Made by a program: the position numbers and the translations under genes. A stretch of 64,000 nucleotides of DNA. It comes from Mycobacterium sp. PO1 (GTDB lineage: Bacteria > Actinomycetota > Actinomycetes > Mycobacteriales > Mycobacteriaceae). The stretch covers positions 1 to 64,000 of the forward strand of contig NZ_BLTG01000012.1 of assembly GCF_017312405.1 (NCBI RefSeq), written 5' to 3'. The notes under the pieces were generated by a model. The model made no database searches. It saw only the letters and a list, made by a program, of their open reading frames with translations, and had not been told where the DNA came from. Shown here piece by piece: positions 48,495 to 57,633 of the stretch. Numbering within the stretch: the first letter of the stretch is position 1; each line of letters starts with the position of its first letter.

Positions 48495-49907
48495 TCAGGT
48501 CCGGATCTGGGGCTTGAGGGCTCCGGCGTGGCGTTCCCGCACCACCCCGCTCCAGAGCCCCAGACCGTAGGCGATGTCGTCGAGTCGTTTGAGCAGGATG
48601 TAGGTCACCAGCCCCACCCGCTTGGTGTCTTCGTCGGCGTTGCCGTTGCGGGTGACCCAGTCGAACACCCCATCCAGGACCGCGGCGACGAGCACCACGC
48701 GCCGGCAACGTCGCGACAGCACGGCGGCGATCAGCGCCACCGGCCAGTAATGTCGGCAGATCGCCGAGGACAGTTGCAACGCTGCCGACCACAGTCCCTG
48801 CGCCGCCACAGCCGCGACCTCGATGGGCTCGGTGGGCACGCTGGACAGCGACTTCGCGATGCGCTGACCGGTGATCACGGCAACGGCCACCGAGGCGAGG
48901 TAGCCGATCCCCGAGCCGAGGGCGACCAGCATCCACACCACCAGCGTCCACCCCGAGATCACCAGCGGAGCGGTCTTACCGGGATGCCGGATCGCCAACG
49001 GCGCCGCGGACCCGCCGTAGAAGGATTTGCGGACGAACCACTTTCGCAGTTCGGTGCGATGGTCGTGAGCCACGGTCGCGATCGGCTCGTAGCGCAGGCG
49101 GGCCCCCGCCTCGTTCAGGCGCCAGCACAGGTCGACATCCTCACCGGAGTTCATCGACTCGTCGAAGCCCCCCACATCGAGCAGCGCGGACCGCCGGCAG
49201 ATGATCGCGGCACTGGGCACGTAGGACACCGTGCCGAACGGGACGACCGGGGCCTCCCGCAGACCGAGGTCCAGAGAGGACCGCACCGCCTCGTAGCGGG
49301 CGACCACGCTCTCGGAGGGATGTAGCGCAACGATCCGCGGCGCCACCAGGGCCACGGCGGGGTCGCAGAAGTGCCCGAGCAGGGCCTCGAGCCAGCCGCG
49401 GCGTGGGACCACGTCGGAGTCCAGGAACGCGACGAAGTCGGTGCCACACGCGGCCAGACCCGTGTTGCGGGCAGCGGCCGGCCCCTTGCTCCGGGGATGC
49501 CGTATCACCCGGACATCGCAGTGCATACCGCTGAAGTCGGCCTCGGCGACCGGTGTCACCGACCCGTCGTCCACGACGACGACCCGCAACCCACGCAGCG
49601 CCGAAACCAGGCGGAGCAGCCCAGAAGGGTTGTCGCGCACCGGGACAACGACCGTGACATCGCGATGCGAGGGGCCGCTCAACGGGCGCGGGTGCGCGAC
49701 GGTGGCGTCCAGCAGGGTCCGGGCGAGATGCGCGCTGAGCGCGTCGTGGACCTCCAACCGGCCGCCGTTGAGCATGGTCTGGGCGGCCGGCGCGAGCCGA
49801 AGCAGCCGGGTCGGCGAACCTCCGAGCAGCGCGGCACCTTCGCCGAGCACCCGGACCCGCCGGTCCACCTGGACGGCGAATCCGTCGGGAAGCCGCGGCC
49901 CGGTCAT
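48495..49907 (-). CDS. mftF: Mycofactocin glycosyltransferase MftF
   Basis: A 470-residue GT2 enzyme that adds beta-1,4-glucose units to premycofactocin. The nucleotide-sugar fold shows [29 protein letters not shown] (DxD-like) and [15 protein letters not shown]. Two or three hydrophobic stretches near residues 325-415 would attach it to the membrane. The ATG at 49907 overlaps the mftE stop (ATGA). Confidence 0.95.
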   Translation of the reverse strand: MTGPRLPDGFAVQVDRRVRVLGEGAALLGGSPTRLLRLAPAAQTMLNGGRLEVHDALSAHLARTLLDATVAHPRPLSGPSHRDVTVVVPVRDNPSGLLRLVSALRGLRVVVVDDGSVTPVAEADFSGMHCDVRVIRHPRSKGPAAARNTGLAACGTDFVAFLDSDVVPRRGWLEALLGHFCDPAVALVAPRIVALHPSESVVARYEAVRSSLDLGLREAPVVPFGTVSYVPSAAIICRRSALLDVGGFDESMNSGEDVDLCWRLNEAGARLRYEPIATVAHDHRTELRKWFVRKSFYGGSAAPLAIRHPGKTAPLVISGWTLVVWMLVALGSGIGYLASVAVAVITGQRIAKSLSSVPTEPIEVAAVAAQGLWSAALQLSSAICRHYWPVALIAAVLSRRCRRVVLVAAVLDGVFDWVTRNGNADEDTKRVGLVTYILLKRLDDIAYGLGLWSGVVRERHAGALKPQIRT

Positions 49908-50659
49908 CTCAGCATCCCCTCGCGGTCGGGCGTCCATCGACGAACCCGTTCGACGCAGCCGTCAACCATCTCAGCAAAGATCCGCCCCCCGTCTTCGGCC
50001 GTCGCTGTGGTCGGGTCCCCGAGCACCCCCAGCGAACTGACGGCGGCGACTCCGCCACGGCGCATCGCCGGCATCAGATCGGTCAGCGGGGCCCGGTTGC
50101 CGGGCACCAGTTCATCTTGCCTGACGACCTCCGGCGAAATATGTAGCAATACAGAAGTTTCGGTATGGCCGGCATGGGCGTCGGAATCGCGGGCCGCACA
50201 TGGACACCACGCGGCGTCGCGGCCCTCGTGGCGCAGCAGAGCGGCCGCGTCCCGCAGCGCCGCGACATTGCCACCGTGCCCGTTGACGAACACCAGGCGG
50301 CCGGCCCAGCGGCACGCAGAACGGGCGAATTCCACGACCAGTTTCGCCAGTGCCGGTGTGCCGATGGAAACGGTGCCGGAAAAGCCCTCGTGCTCACCAC
50401 TGGCGCCGTACGCGACGGCCGGCGCGACCAGCCAGCTGGAATCCTCGTAGGCCTGCAACCGGGCAGCGAGCACGTCCGACACCGCTGCCGCGATCCGGGT
50501 GTCGGTGTCCAACGGCAGATGCGGACCGTGCTGCTCGGTGGAACCGACGGGGACGATGAGCCCGGGCCTCTGCGTCGACGTTGTGTTCTGCAGCTGCCTC
50601 GACGTTGAGATCCCAAGCTCGTTGGGGAAAGCCACGCGACGATGGTAGGCCGAATTCAC
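49904..50659 (-). CDS. mftE: Mycofactocin precursor peptidase MftE (creatininase family)
   Basis: MftE cleaves the MftC-modified MftA peptide to release the C-terminal Val-Tyr-derived dipeptide. The creatininase fold's metal ligands are visible in [25 protein letters not shown] and [10 protein letters not shown]. The GTG at 50659 gives 251 residues starting [16 protein letters not shown], matching the length and start I recall for Rv0695. A longer start at GTG 50770, overlapping the mftD stop, would add 37 low-complexity residues and cannot be excluded. Confidence 0.92.
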   Translation of the reverse strand: MNSAYHRRVAFPNELGISTSRQLQNTTSTQRPGLIVPVGSTEQHGPHLPLDTDTRIAAAVSDVLAARLQAYEDSSWLVAPAVAYGASGEHEGFSGTVSIGTPALAKLVVEFARSACRWAGRLVFVNGHGGNVAALRDAAALLRHEGRDAAWCPCAARDSDAHAGHTETSVLLHISPEVVRQDELVPGNRAPLTDLMPAMRRGGVAAVSSLGVLGDPTTATAEDGGRIFAEMVDGCVERVRRWTPDREGMLR

Positions 50660-50762
50660 CTGCTGTGCGCCGGATGTTGCCGCATGAGGACTACCGGATT
50701 TCGCGCTGGCGATCCCCGCCGGCGGTCCGGGGTTAACGCCCGTCTCCTGCGCCCCGTCTGTA

Positions 50763-51938
50763 TCAGACACCCAGGGTGCGGGTGAAGCCGTCCGGGACCA
50801 GCACGTCGTCGGGATTCAATTCATGGATCGATGACTTACCGAGCCCCATCAGCGCGGAGTCGATGCCACCCCGCATGATGTCCAGAACGTTTTCGACGCC
50901 GGCCTGACCGTTGGCCGCCAGGCCCCACAGATACGCCCTGCCGATCATCACCGCGCGGGCGCCCAGAGCAACGGCCTTGACGACATCGCTCCCGCGGCGG
51001 ACGCCACCGTCCAGCAAAACCTCGACCTGGTCTCCGACCGCCTCGGCGATCGCCGGAAGACAGCGAATGGCCGCCGGAGTTCCGTCGATGTTGTTCCCGC
51101 CGTGGTTGGACACGGTGATCGCCGAAACGCCCGCGTCCACAGCCCGTTTCGCGTCGTCGACCCTGACCGTGCCTTTGAGCAGGAACGGACCGCCCCACTG
51201 TTCGCGTAACCAGGCGACATCTTCCCAGGTAGGTGGCGGTGTGCCCATCCACTGTCCGTACGCCTCGAAGAACGTGGGACCGGCCTCGCCCGGCCTGCCC
51301 TGGTTGGGCACGCGCAGATCCGGCGGACGCAGGTGCTTTCCGAAGCTCCACAGCCAGCCCGGCTTGGTGATCACCTCCGGGGACATCTTGATCATCGTCT
51401 TGAGATCCATGCGCTCGGGGATCTTCGGACTGCCCCAGTCCCGGCCGTGCGCGAAACTCCAGTCGGTGGTCAGGATCAGGCCCTTGGCCCCGGCCGCCCG
51501 GGCGCGCTCCATCCGGGCCAGGATCTCGTCGCGGCCGCCCAGCCAGTAGATCTGGAAGAAGATCTTGTCGTTGACCGCGACGACCTCTTCCATGGGCTTG
51601 CTCGCGAACGAGGACAGCCCCATCGCCGTCCCACGCGCCGCGGCGGCCCGCGCGACGGCGACCTCGCCCTCGGGGTGCACCGCCTGCACGCCCGTCGGCG
51701 AGATGATGACCGGAAGCGAAATGTCCTGCCCCATCACCGTCGTCGCCATGTCGCGCTTCTCGGTCGCTCCGATGACATGCGGCGCGAAGCCGAGTTCACC
51801 GAACGATTCGACGTTGTCGGAAACCGTCACGCCCTTCTCCGACGCCGAGATCAGCGACGAGTAGGCCGACTTCGGGAGGCGTTTCTTCGCCCGCTGCTGA
51901 GCGATGGCGACAGTCTCGAACCAGGTATCACGTGCCAT
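50763..51938 (-). CDS. mftD: Mycofactocin system FMN-dependent oxidase MftD
   Basis: A 391-residue enzyme of the alpha-hydroxyacid oxidase/FMN-dehydrogenase family, which deaminates the AHDP intermediate to give the redox-active premycofactocin. FMN-binding landmarks are PVIISPTGVQAVHPEGE, the active-site SNHGGNNIDGTPA (His-Gly-Gly) and LLDGGVRRGSDVVKA. Earlier annotated as LldD1. It starts 13 nt after the mftC stop with a GGAG site. Confidence 0.95.
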   Translation of the reverse strand: MARDTWFETVAIAQQRAKKRLPKSAYSSLISASEKGVTVSDNVESFGELGFAPHVIGATEKRDMATTVMGQDISLPVIISPTGVQAVHPEGEVAVARAAAARGTAMGLSSFASKPMEEVVAVNDKIFFQIYWLGGRDEILARMERARAAGAKGLILTTDWSFAHGRDWGSPKIPERMDLKTMIKMSPEVITKPGWLWSFGKHLRPPDLRVPNQGRPGEAGPTFFEAYGQWMGTPPPTWEDVAWLREQWGGPFLLKGTVRVDDAKRAVDAGVSAITVSNHGGNNIDGTPAAIRCLPAIAEAVGDQVEVLLDGGVRRGSDVVKAVALGARAVMIGRAYLWGLAANGQAGVENVLDIMRGGIDSALMGLGKSSIHELNPDDVLVPDGFTRTLGV

Positions 51939-51951
51939 GAGGAACTCCGAA

Positions 51952-53139
51952 CTACACAGGGCTTTCGTTGCAGAACTTCTTCGGGGGCGCGCTGAGCAGT
52001 GTCAGCGGAACCGGCCCGGAGGCCTTGCGACCGCCCGAGCGGGAATGGTCGACGCTGGACTTGGGCTTGTCGCGCTCACGGGCGAGCGCAGGCTCACCGT
52101 AGCCCTGGACGCATTCGGGGTCGGGACCGTCCATCGGCAGCCCGGTGAAGAACTTGGCCGCCATGCACCCACCCCGGCAACTGTCGTAGTGCCCGCAACT
52201 ACCGCACGCGCCGGCGGACTGCGGCTCACGCAGGTCGCGGAACAACTCGGAGTTCTGCCAGATGTTCTGGAAGCCGTTGTCGGACAGAATGTTTCCGGCA
52301 AGAAAATTCTCGTGGATGGCGAACGGGCAGGCATACACGTCGCCCACCGGGTCGATCAGGCACACCACGCGGCCCGCCCCGCACAGGTTCAGCCCGGCCA
52401 GCGCGCCGGGCTCGCCCAATCCGGACAGGTGGAAGAACGAGTCGCCGGTCAGCACGCCTTCACCATGGGCGACCAACCAGTCGTAGAGCTGCACCTGCTG
52501 AGCCGGCGTGGGATGCAGCTCGTCCCACACGTCGGCGCCGCGGCCCGAGGGGCGCAACCGGGTGATCCGCAGCGTGGCGCCGTACCGGTCGGCCAGCTCC
52601 TTGAAATCGTCGAGCTGGTCGACGTTGTGGCGGGTCACCACGACCGAGATCTTCGCGTCGCCGAACCCGGCGTCGCGCAGGTTCTCCAGGGCCCGCACGG
52701 CCATCGCGAACGAGCCGGGGCCGCGGACCGCGTCGTTGACCTCGGCCGTCGCGCCGTCGAGTGAGATCTGCACGTCCACGTAGTCACTGGCGGCCAGCTT
52801 GGCGGCCACCTCGGGGGTGATCCGCACGCCGTTGGTGGAGAATTTGACGCCGACATGGTGCTCGGTGGCGTAGTCGACGAGCTCCCAGAAGTCCGATCGC
52901 ACGGTCGGTTCGCCGCCGCCGATGTTGACGTAGAACACCTGCATGCGTTCGAGCTCGTCGATGATGTCCTTGCATTGCCGGGTGGACAACTCGCGGGGGT
53001 CACGCTTGCCCGACGAGGACAGACAGTGCACGCACGACAGGTTGCAGGCGTAGGTCAGCTCCCAGGTCAGGCAGATCGGAGCGTCCAAGCCCCTTTCGAA
53101 CTGGTCGACCAGACGGGGTACCGGTGCAGTGACAGTCAT
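51952..53139 (-). CDS. mftC: Mycofactocin radical SAM maturase MftC
   Basis: A 395-residue radical SAM/SPASM enzyme that decarboxylates and cyclises the C-terminal Val-Tyr of MftA. The [4Fe-4S]-SAM motif is C32-x3-C36-x2-C39 (TYACNLSCVHCLS). SPASM auxiliary cluster Cys occur in CLIDPVGDVYACPFA, GACGSCGHYDSCRGGC and PECVQGYG. The tail of about 40 residues is variable. It overlaps mftB by 4 nt (ATGA). Confidence 0.97.
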   Translation of the reverse strand: MTVTAPVPRLVDQFERGLDAPICLTWELTYACNLSCVHCLSSSGKRDPRELSTRQCKDIIDELERMQVFYVNIGGGEPTVRSDFWELVDYATEHHVGVKFSTNGVRITPEVAAKLAASDYVDVQISLDGATAEVNDAVRGPGSFAMAVRALENLRDAGFGDAKISVVVTRHNVDQLDDFKELADRYGATLRITRLRPSGRGADVWDELHPTPAQQVQLYDWLVAHGEGVLTGDSFFHLSGLGEPGALAGLNLCGAGRVVCLIDPVGDVYACPFAIHENFLAGNILSDNGFQNIWQNSELFRDLREPQSAGACGSCGHYDSCRGGCMAAKFFTGLPMDGPDPECVQGYGEPALARERDKPKSSVDHSRSGGRKASGPVPLTLLSAPPKKFCNESPV

Positions 53140-53447
53140 TGATCCTCTTCCGCAACAAGCATTTTCGACTGGGCCAACACGCCCAGCGCGTGCAGGTAGG
53201 GGGCCTGCGCGTAGTCATCGACCCCGGCGGCCCGGCAGGCGGAGCGAACGTCGGGGTGATCAGCCAGCAGGTTGACCACCTCGACGATCGTCCGGTTCTT
53301 CAGGAACGAGAGCTTGCGGGTCCCGAAGTGATAGAGCAACGCGCCGAACGGCTCGGGCCGGACGGCCACCTGCGGGTGCAACCGCCAACGTCGGTCCGGG
53401 TCGAACGAACCCTTCGAGGTTTCGGTGTTCACGATCGGCGCGCTCAC
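53136..53447 (-). CDS. mftB: Mycofactocin peptide chaperone MftB
   Basis: A 103-residue RiPP recognition element (PqqD-like) that binds MftA and presents it to MftC. The pattern WRLHPQVAVRPEPFGALLYHFGTRKLSFL is the winged-helix recognition fold. The start is a GTG (53447) 2 nt after the mftA stop; the much longer open frame upstream is a shadow running over mftA and mftR. Confidence 0.95.
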   Translation of the reverse strand: MSAPIVNTETSKGSFDPDRRWRLHPQVAVRPEPFGALLYHFGTRKLSFLKNRTIVEVVNLLADHPDVRSACRAAGVDDYAQAPYLHALGVLAQSKMLVAEEDQ

Positions 53448-53449
53448 GC

Positions 53450-53542
53450 TCAGTAGACCCCGCACATCCCGTCGATCGACACTTCCTCGACCAGGCTCTC
53501 GGCCACCAGCTCGTCGGCCTCGTGCTGCTGATTCTGATCCAT
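53450..53542 (-). CDS. mftA: Mycofactocin precursor peptide MftA
   Basis: A 30-residue peptide beginning MDQNQQHEADELVAESL and ending IDGMCGVY, the invariant core whose last Val-Tyr becomes mycofactocin. Acidic leader helix binds MftB. First gene of the mft operon, with a GGCGGGA ribosome site upstream. Confidence 0.97.
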   Translation of the reverse strand: MDQNQQHEADELVAESLVEEVSIDGMCGVY

Positions 53543-53583
53543 CGATTCCCGCCTTTCTGCTCGACTTTGTGATGCAGGTCGCA

Positions 53584-53603
53584 ATAATATGGCATCGGGT
53601 GCC
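53584..53603. promoter_or_regulatory. mftA/mftR divergent promoter and candidate MftR operator
   Basis: The palindrome GGCA-TCGGG-TGCC (53591-53603) directly adjoins AT-rich -10 elements for both directions: TAATAT (53585-53590) for mftR, with a TCGACT -35 at 53561-53566 (18-nt spacing), and TATTAT on the other strand for mftA. Binding of MftR here would control both genes. MftR is known to respond to acyl-CoA in M. smegmatis. Confidence 0.5.
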
Positions 53604-53624
53604 TAAACGGAAGGGTGGTGTGCG

Positions 53625-54203
53625 ATGCCCGCTGCCAAGGCGCGTGTGGGCCGACGGCGATCCACGAGCTGGGAGCACATCAGCGACGTGGCGATCGACC
53701 TGTTCATGGCCCGTGGTTTCGACGAGGTCAGCGTCGACGACGTGGCCGCCGCGGCCGGAATCGGCCGTCGCACACTGTTCCGCTATTACCCGTCGAAGAA
53801 TGCGCTGCCGTGGGGTGACTTCGACGCCCACCTCGACCACATGCGCGCCCTGCTCGACGCGCTCGAGCCCAGCGTGCCGATGCGCGACGCGCTGCGCACC
53901 GCGCTGTTGGCATTCAACGAGTTCGACGACACCGACCGGCACCGCGAGCGCATGCGGTTGATTCTGCAAACCGAAGCGCTGCAGGCGTATTCGATGACGA
54001 TGTACGCCGGATGGCGGGCCGTGGTGGCCGCATTCGTGGCGGCCCGGCTCAACTGTTCGGCAGCCGATCTGGCCCCTCAGACCGTGGCGTGGACGATGCT
54101 CGGTGTCGCGCTGGCGGCCTACGAGAACTGGCTGGCCGACGAGGCGGTGGCGTTGTCGGCCGCTCTCGGCAACGCCTTCGACACCCTCGCCGCCGGCCTG
54201 TGA
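53625..54203 (+). CDS. mftR: TetR-family mycofactocin regulator MftR
   Basis: A 192-residue TetR protein, divergent from mftA. The helix-turn-helix spans about residues 17-62 ([20 protein letters not shown], then [20 protein letters not shown]). TIGR03968-like MftR proteins repress the mft operon. The ATG has GGAAGGG 11 nt upstream. Confidence 0.94.
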   Translation: MPAAKARVGRRRSTSWEHISDVAIDLFMARGFDEVSVDDVAAAAGIGRRTLFRYYPSKNALPWGDFDAHLDHMRALLDALEPSVPMRDALRTALLAFNEFDDTDRHRERMRLILQTEALQAYSMTMYAGWRAVVAAFVAARLNCSAADLAPQTVAWTMLGVALAAYENWLADEAVALSAALGNAFDTLAAGL

Positions 54204-54209
54204 CCTGAG

Positions 54210-54229
54210 GCGGGCGAGACGAAGCCCGC
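54210..54229 (+). terminator. Hairpin downstream of mftR
   Basis: GCGGGC-(8 nt)-GCCCGC begins 6 nt after the mftR stop and is followed by a C/T-rich but not U-only tail. A further perfect palindrome CCTTGCGCAAGG lies at 54245-54256. Confidence 0.45.
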
Positions 54230-54322
54230 TCCCCTCCTCCCCTTCCTTGCGCAAGGGCGAGCGTCTGCACACCGACACGTGGGCGTACCCGCAGCGCGCG
54301 CTCGCCCCACCCGCGCCCAACC

Positions 54323-54347
54323 GGAAATTGTTGTCGATCAGGGCGTC
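54323..54347 (+). promoter_or_regulatory. Candidate ECF-type promoter (GGAAAT-15-CGTC)
   Basis: GGAAAT (54323-54328) and CGTC (54344-54347) resemble an ECF -35/-10 pair upstream of the sigma gene at 54380, consistent with autoregulation. The leader would be short, about 25 nt. Confidence 0.4.
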
Positions 54348-54379
54348 GGAGTTCCTCCCCCGGGCGCGACGATGGAGGT

Positions 54380-54898
54380 GTGAGCGCCGAACCGGATGAC
54401 CACGGTCCGCGCGCACTGCTGACGCTCTACGACGAGGCCCTACCGGTCGTCTACGGGTACTTCGTGAGGCGCTGCAGTGACCGCGGAACGGCCGAGGACC
54501 TGACGTCGGAGACCTTCCTGGCGGCGATGGACGCCGCCCGCAAGCCCCATCCGCCGTCGATCTCGGTGCCGTGGCTCATCGGAGTGGCGCGGCACAAACT
54601 GGCCGACCACTACCGCAGGCGCCACGACCGATTCACGGTTCCGGTCGCCGAACCACCCGAACATGACCCGACCGACCCATGGGACACCGAAGTGGACCGC
54701 CTCGTCGCCGAGCAGGTCCTCTCGCAGCTGCCCGAGCACCACCGCACGGTGCTGGCACTGCGCTACATGGACGACTGCTCGGTGCCGGAGTGCGCCGAGC
54801 TGATCGGGCGCACCGTGCACGCCACCGAGGCGTTGCTCGTGCGGGCACGTCGCGCCTTCCGAGCGCAGTACCCCACGCTGGAAGGAGGAATGCCGTGA
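54380..54898 (+). CDS. ECF-family RNA polymerase sigma factor
   Basis: A 172-residue sigma-70 family protein. Region 2 is YDEALPVVYGYFVRRCSDRG-TAEDLTSETFLAAM and region 4 is LSQLPEHHRTVLALRYMDD followed by CSVPECAELIGRTVHATEAL. The start is a GTG with GGAGG one base upstream, which is close; no other start is in frame upstream. No classical anti-sigma gene follows; instead the stop overlaps a GTG that opens the VOC gene. Some sigma factors of this type are paired with glyoxalase/VOC or SnoaL-domain proteins. Confidence 0.92.
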   Translation: MSAEPDDHGPRALLTLYDEALPVVYGYFVRRCSDRGTAEDLTSETFLAAMDAARKPHPPSISVPWLIGVARHKLADHYRRRHDRFTVPVAEPPEHDPTDPWDTEVDRLVAEQVLSQLPEHHRTVLALRYMDDCSVPECAELIGRTVHATEALLVRARRAFRAQYPTLEGGMP

Positions 54899-56238
54899 AC
54901 GACGATCCACTGGATGTGCTGAGCGACGGCGACCTTCCGGTCTCCCCCGACCCCGGATTTGCCACCCGGCTGCGCGCCAGGCTCGAGGCCGCCGCGAGCC
55001 TCTTCGAGCAGCAACCAGACCGAACCGAAGGAGTGATCATGAGCGGAACCGACACGGCGCTCGCCGACCTCACCACATCCACTCCGCGGCCCGCCGCCAC
55101 ATCCACCCCGCGGCCCGCCGCCACATCCATTCCGCGGCCCGCCGCCACATCCACCCCGCGGCCCGCCGCGGTCCCCTACCTGGCAGTCGCCGACGCCCGC
55201 GCCGCCCTCACCTGGTACCAGCAGGCCCTCGGCGCCGCGCTGATCGGCGACCCGGTCGAGATGGACGACGGCCGCATCGGGCACGCCGAACTGGCGCTGT
55301 CCGGGGGCGTGCTGTACCTGGCCGACGAATATCCCGAGATCGGACTCAAAGCGCCACGGCCACAGGAGGTCTCGGTCAGCTTGATGCTCGCGGTGCCCGA
55401 CACCGACGTTGCGCTCGAACTGGCTCGGGAGAAGGGCGCCGACGTCCAGCGCGAACCGTACGAGGCGCACGGCGGCCGGAACGCCACGATCGTCGACCCC
55501 TTCGGACACCGCTGGATGCTGACCGGGCCGGTCACCGGCGCCGCGGCGCCCATCCAGCACGGCGACGTGGGTTTCGTGTCGGTGTGGACTCCGGACGCCG
55601 GGCGGGCGGCGTCGTTCTACGGCCACGTGCTCGGGTGGAGCTACGACCCGGCCACCCAGCTGGTCACGAACACCGACCAGCACATCGCCCTGTCCTCTGT
55701 CCCGGACCGGAGCACCCTGTACTGCTGCTATGCAGTGGCCGACCTCGCCGGCGCACGCGACGGCATCGTCGCCGGCGGCGGCGCAGTGGGCGATGAGCGC
55801 GAGTTCGCGTTCGGCACGGTTCTCGACGCGACCGATCCGCAGGGACTCGAGTTCGCCGTCTTCCAGCCTCACACCGGTGAACCCCGTCCGGCATTGAACG
55901 GAACAGGCCCCGGCGAACTGTCCTATCTCACCTATCAGGTCCCGGATTCGGCTTCCTTCAAAGCGTTCTACAGCCGGGTGCTGTTCTGGACCTTCGAACC
56001 CGGCCGCATCGACGACGGTTGGCAGGTGACGCCGACCCATCCGATGGCGGGAGTGGCCGGCGGCAACGAGACAGCAGCCGTAGTGCCCATGTGGACCGTC
56101 GAGGACATCGACGCCGCGGTCGGCCGCGTGCGTCAGGCCGGGGGGACGGTGATCGAGGGGCCCTCAGTGCAGCCCTATGGCAAGTCGGCACTGTGCACCG
56201 ACGACCAGGGAACTCGCTTCTACCTCGGCGAGCTGTGA
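54895..56238 (+). CDS. Triple VOC (glyoxalase/bleomycin-resistance fold) protein with N-terminal extension
   Basis: A 447-residue protein with an N-terminal segment of about 48 residues resembling small sigma-linked proteins (DPGFATRLRARLEAAASLFE), then a linker of four near-identical octapeptides (ATSTPRPA), then three VOC-type beta-alpha domains starting at PYLAVADARAALTWYQQ, VGFVSVWTPDAGRAASFYG and LSYLTYQVPDSASFKAFYS. GTG start overlaps the sigma stop. A second, in-frame ATG at 55039 has its own GAAGGAG site, so a shorter VOC-only product may also be made. The family includes isomerases, dioxygenases and antibiotic-binding proteins; the ligand is unknown. Confidence 0.85.
   Translation: MNDDPLDVLSDGDLPVSPDPGFATRLRARLEAAASLFEQQPDRTEGVIMSGTDTALADLTTSTPRPAATSTPRPAATSIPRPAATSTPRPAAVPYLAVADARAALTWYQQALGAALIGDPVEMDDGRIGHAELALSGGVLYLADEYPEIGLKAPRPQEVSVSLMLAVPDTDVALELAREKGADVQREPYEAHGGRNATIVDPFGHRWMLTGPVTGAAAPIQHGDVGFVSVWTPDAGRAASFYGHVLGWSYDPATQLVTNTDQHIALSSVPDRSTLYCCYAVADLAGARDGIVAGGGAVGDEREFAFGTVLDATDPQGLEFAVFQPHTGEPRPALNGTGPGELSYLTYQVPDSASFKAFYSRVLFWTFEPGRIDDGWQVTPTHPMAGVAGGNETAAVVPMWTVEDIDAAVGRVRQAGGTVIEGPSVQPYGKSALCTDDQGTRFYLGEL
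55073..55168 (+). repeat. Four tandem 24-bp repeats in the VOC gene
   Basis: Units at 55073, 55097, 55121 and 55145 differ by single T/C changes. They encode a Thr-Ser-Thr/Ile-Pro-Arg-Pro-Ala-Ala linker. Copy number could vary between strains by slippage while keeping frame. Confidence 0.9.
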
Positions 56239-56369
56239 CCGATCGCCCGTGCTCGGGGCGAGATCGACACCATGGCCGCGATTCGGCGCCGGCAGGCTAG
56301 TTTGCACAGCCTCCACGTCGATCTCGCTCCCAGCACCGGCGGGTCAGACTCGACCACGCCGAAGAACCC

Positions 56370-57563
56370 TCAGCCGAGGACGTCGCCGATCGGCACACCT
56401 GCGGCGATCTTCGCGCGCGTCTTCATCACCTTGCCGGGCATACCGCCGCCCACGACACCGACCACGACGCCGTCACGCTCGTAGTACGCCAGGAACTTGC
56501 GGCCGTCGTCCTCGACGATGTGCACCGTGTCGGTGGCTTCCGGTTCACCGAGGCACTGGATCTTGACGTCGTACTGGTCGCTCCAGAAATAGGGGACGGT
56601 GACCGCCGCCGAGGCCTCGTGACCGAGCATGGCCGGCACCATCGCCCGGGCCTGGTCGGCGACGTTGCTCCAATGCTCCACGCGCACTTGGCCGGCCACC
56701 ACGTCGAGCCAGGACGCGACGTCGCCGATGGCCCAGACGTGTGGCGCCGTCGTGCGGCCGACCTCGTCGCAGACCACGCCGTTGTCGATCGTGATACCGC
56801 TGTCTTCCAGCCAGTCGGTGGCCGGTTTCGAGCCGATCCCGACGATGACCAGATCGGCGTCGAGCTCGGAGCCGTCGCTGAGAGCGACCTTGCGGACGCG
56901 GTCGTCACCGCTGACCTCGGCGACGCCCACGCCGCAGCGGACGTCGACGCCCTCCGCCTGGTGCAGCCGGGTGATCAGCCCACCGATCTGCTCGCCGAGC
57001 ACCGAGGCAAGCGGGGCGGGCTGCGGCTCGACCAGAGTCACGCTCACGTCGAGCGCGCGCAGGCTCGCGGCGACCTCGCAGCCGATGAACCCGGCGCCGA
57101 CCACCACCGCCCGGGTGGCGTCGCGTGCCTCGCTGCGCAGCGCGCGGCTCTCATCGAGGGAGCGCAGCACATGGATGCCGGGCAGATCCGGGAAGGATGG
57201 AATGCGCTTGGGCACCAGGCCCGTCGCGATCACCAGCTCGTCATAACCCAGCGTGGCGCCATCGGCCAGGGTCAACGACTTGGCCACGGTGTCCACCGAC
57301 CTCGCCCCGTTACCGAGCAACACGGTGATGTTGTTGTCGGCGTAGAACTCCGCCGGCTTGAGGGTGACGTCGTCGGTCTCGGCGCGCAACACTTCCTTCG
57401 ACAGCGGCGGCCGATCGTACGGCAGGTGGTTCTCGTCACTGACGATCGTGATCGCTCCGGCATACTCCGCGCGCCGCAGCTGTTCAGCCGTCCGCGCAGC
57501 CGCGAGCCCACCGCCGACGATCACCACGCCGCCTGAGCCACTCTGTCCCTCTGATGTGGTCAC
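56370..57563 (-). CDS. FAD-dependent NAD(P)H:ferredoxin reductase (Rv0688-like)
   Basis: A 397-residue reductase of the same family as the product of 15026-16255. FAD motif VVIVGGGLAAARTAEQLRR, NAD motif AVVVGAGFIGCEVAASLR, and the PYDRPPLSKEVL signature are present. Such enzymes reduce ferredoxins for P450 or Rieske oxygenases. In M. tuberculosis the homologue lies near mycofactocin as well (from memory). It converges on the VOC gene with a 131-nt gap. Confidence 0.92.
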   Translation of the reverse strand: MTTSEGQSGSGGVVIVGGGLAAARTAEQLRRAEYAGAITIVSDENHLPYDRPPLSKEVLRAETDDVTLKPAEFYADNNITVLLGNGARSVDTVAKSLTLADGATLGYDELVIATGLVPKRIPSFPDLPGIHVLRSLDESRALRSEARDATRAVVVGAGFIGCEVAASLRALDVSVTLVEPQPAPLASVLGEQIGGLITRLHQAEGVDVRCGVGVAEVSGDDRVRKVALSDGSELDADLVIVGIGSKPATDWLEDSGITIDNGVVCDEVGRTTAPHVWAIGDVASWLDVVAGQVRVEHWSNVADQARAMVPAMLGHEASAAVTVPYFWSDQYDVKIQCLGEPEATDTVHIVEDDGRKFLAYYERDGVVVGVVGGGMPGKVMKTRAKIAAGVPIGDVLG

Positions 57564-57633
57564 GTGGTGGTTTTACACGATGGCAGCGAAGCGATGTGTG
57601 CCACCCCACAGGTTGTGCCGGAGGAGACACCCC

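Noticed and set aside
53448..54416. Long N-terminal extension of mftB
   Set aside because: It runs across mftA and antisense to mftR. MftB is about 100 residues in other species.
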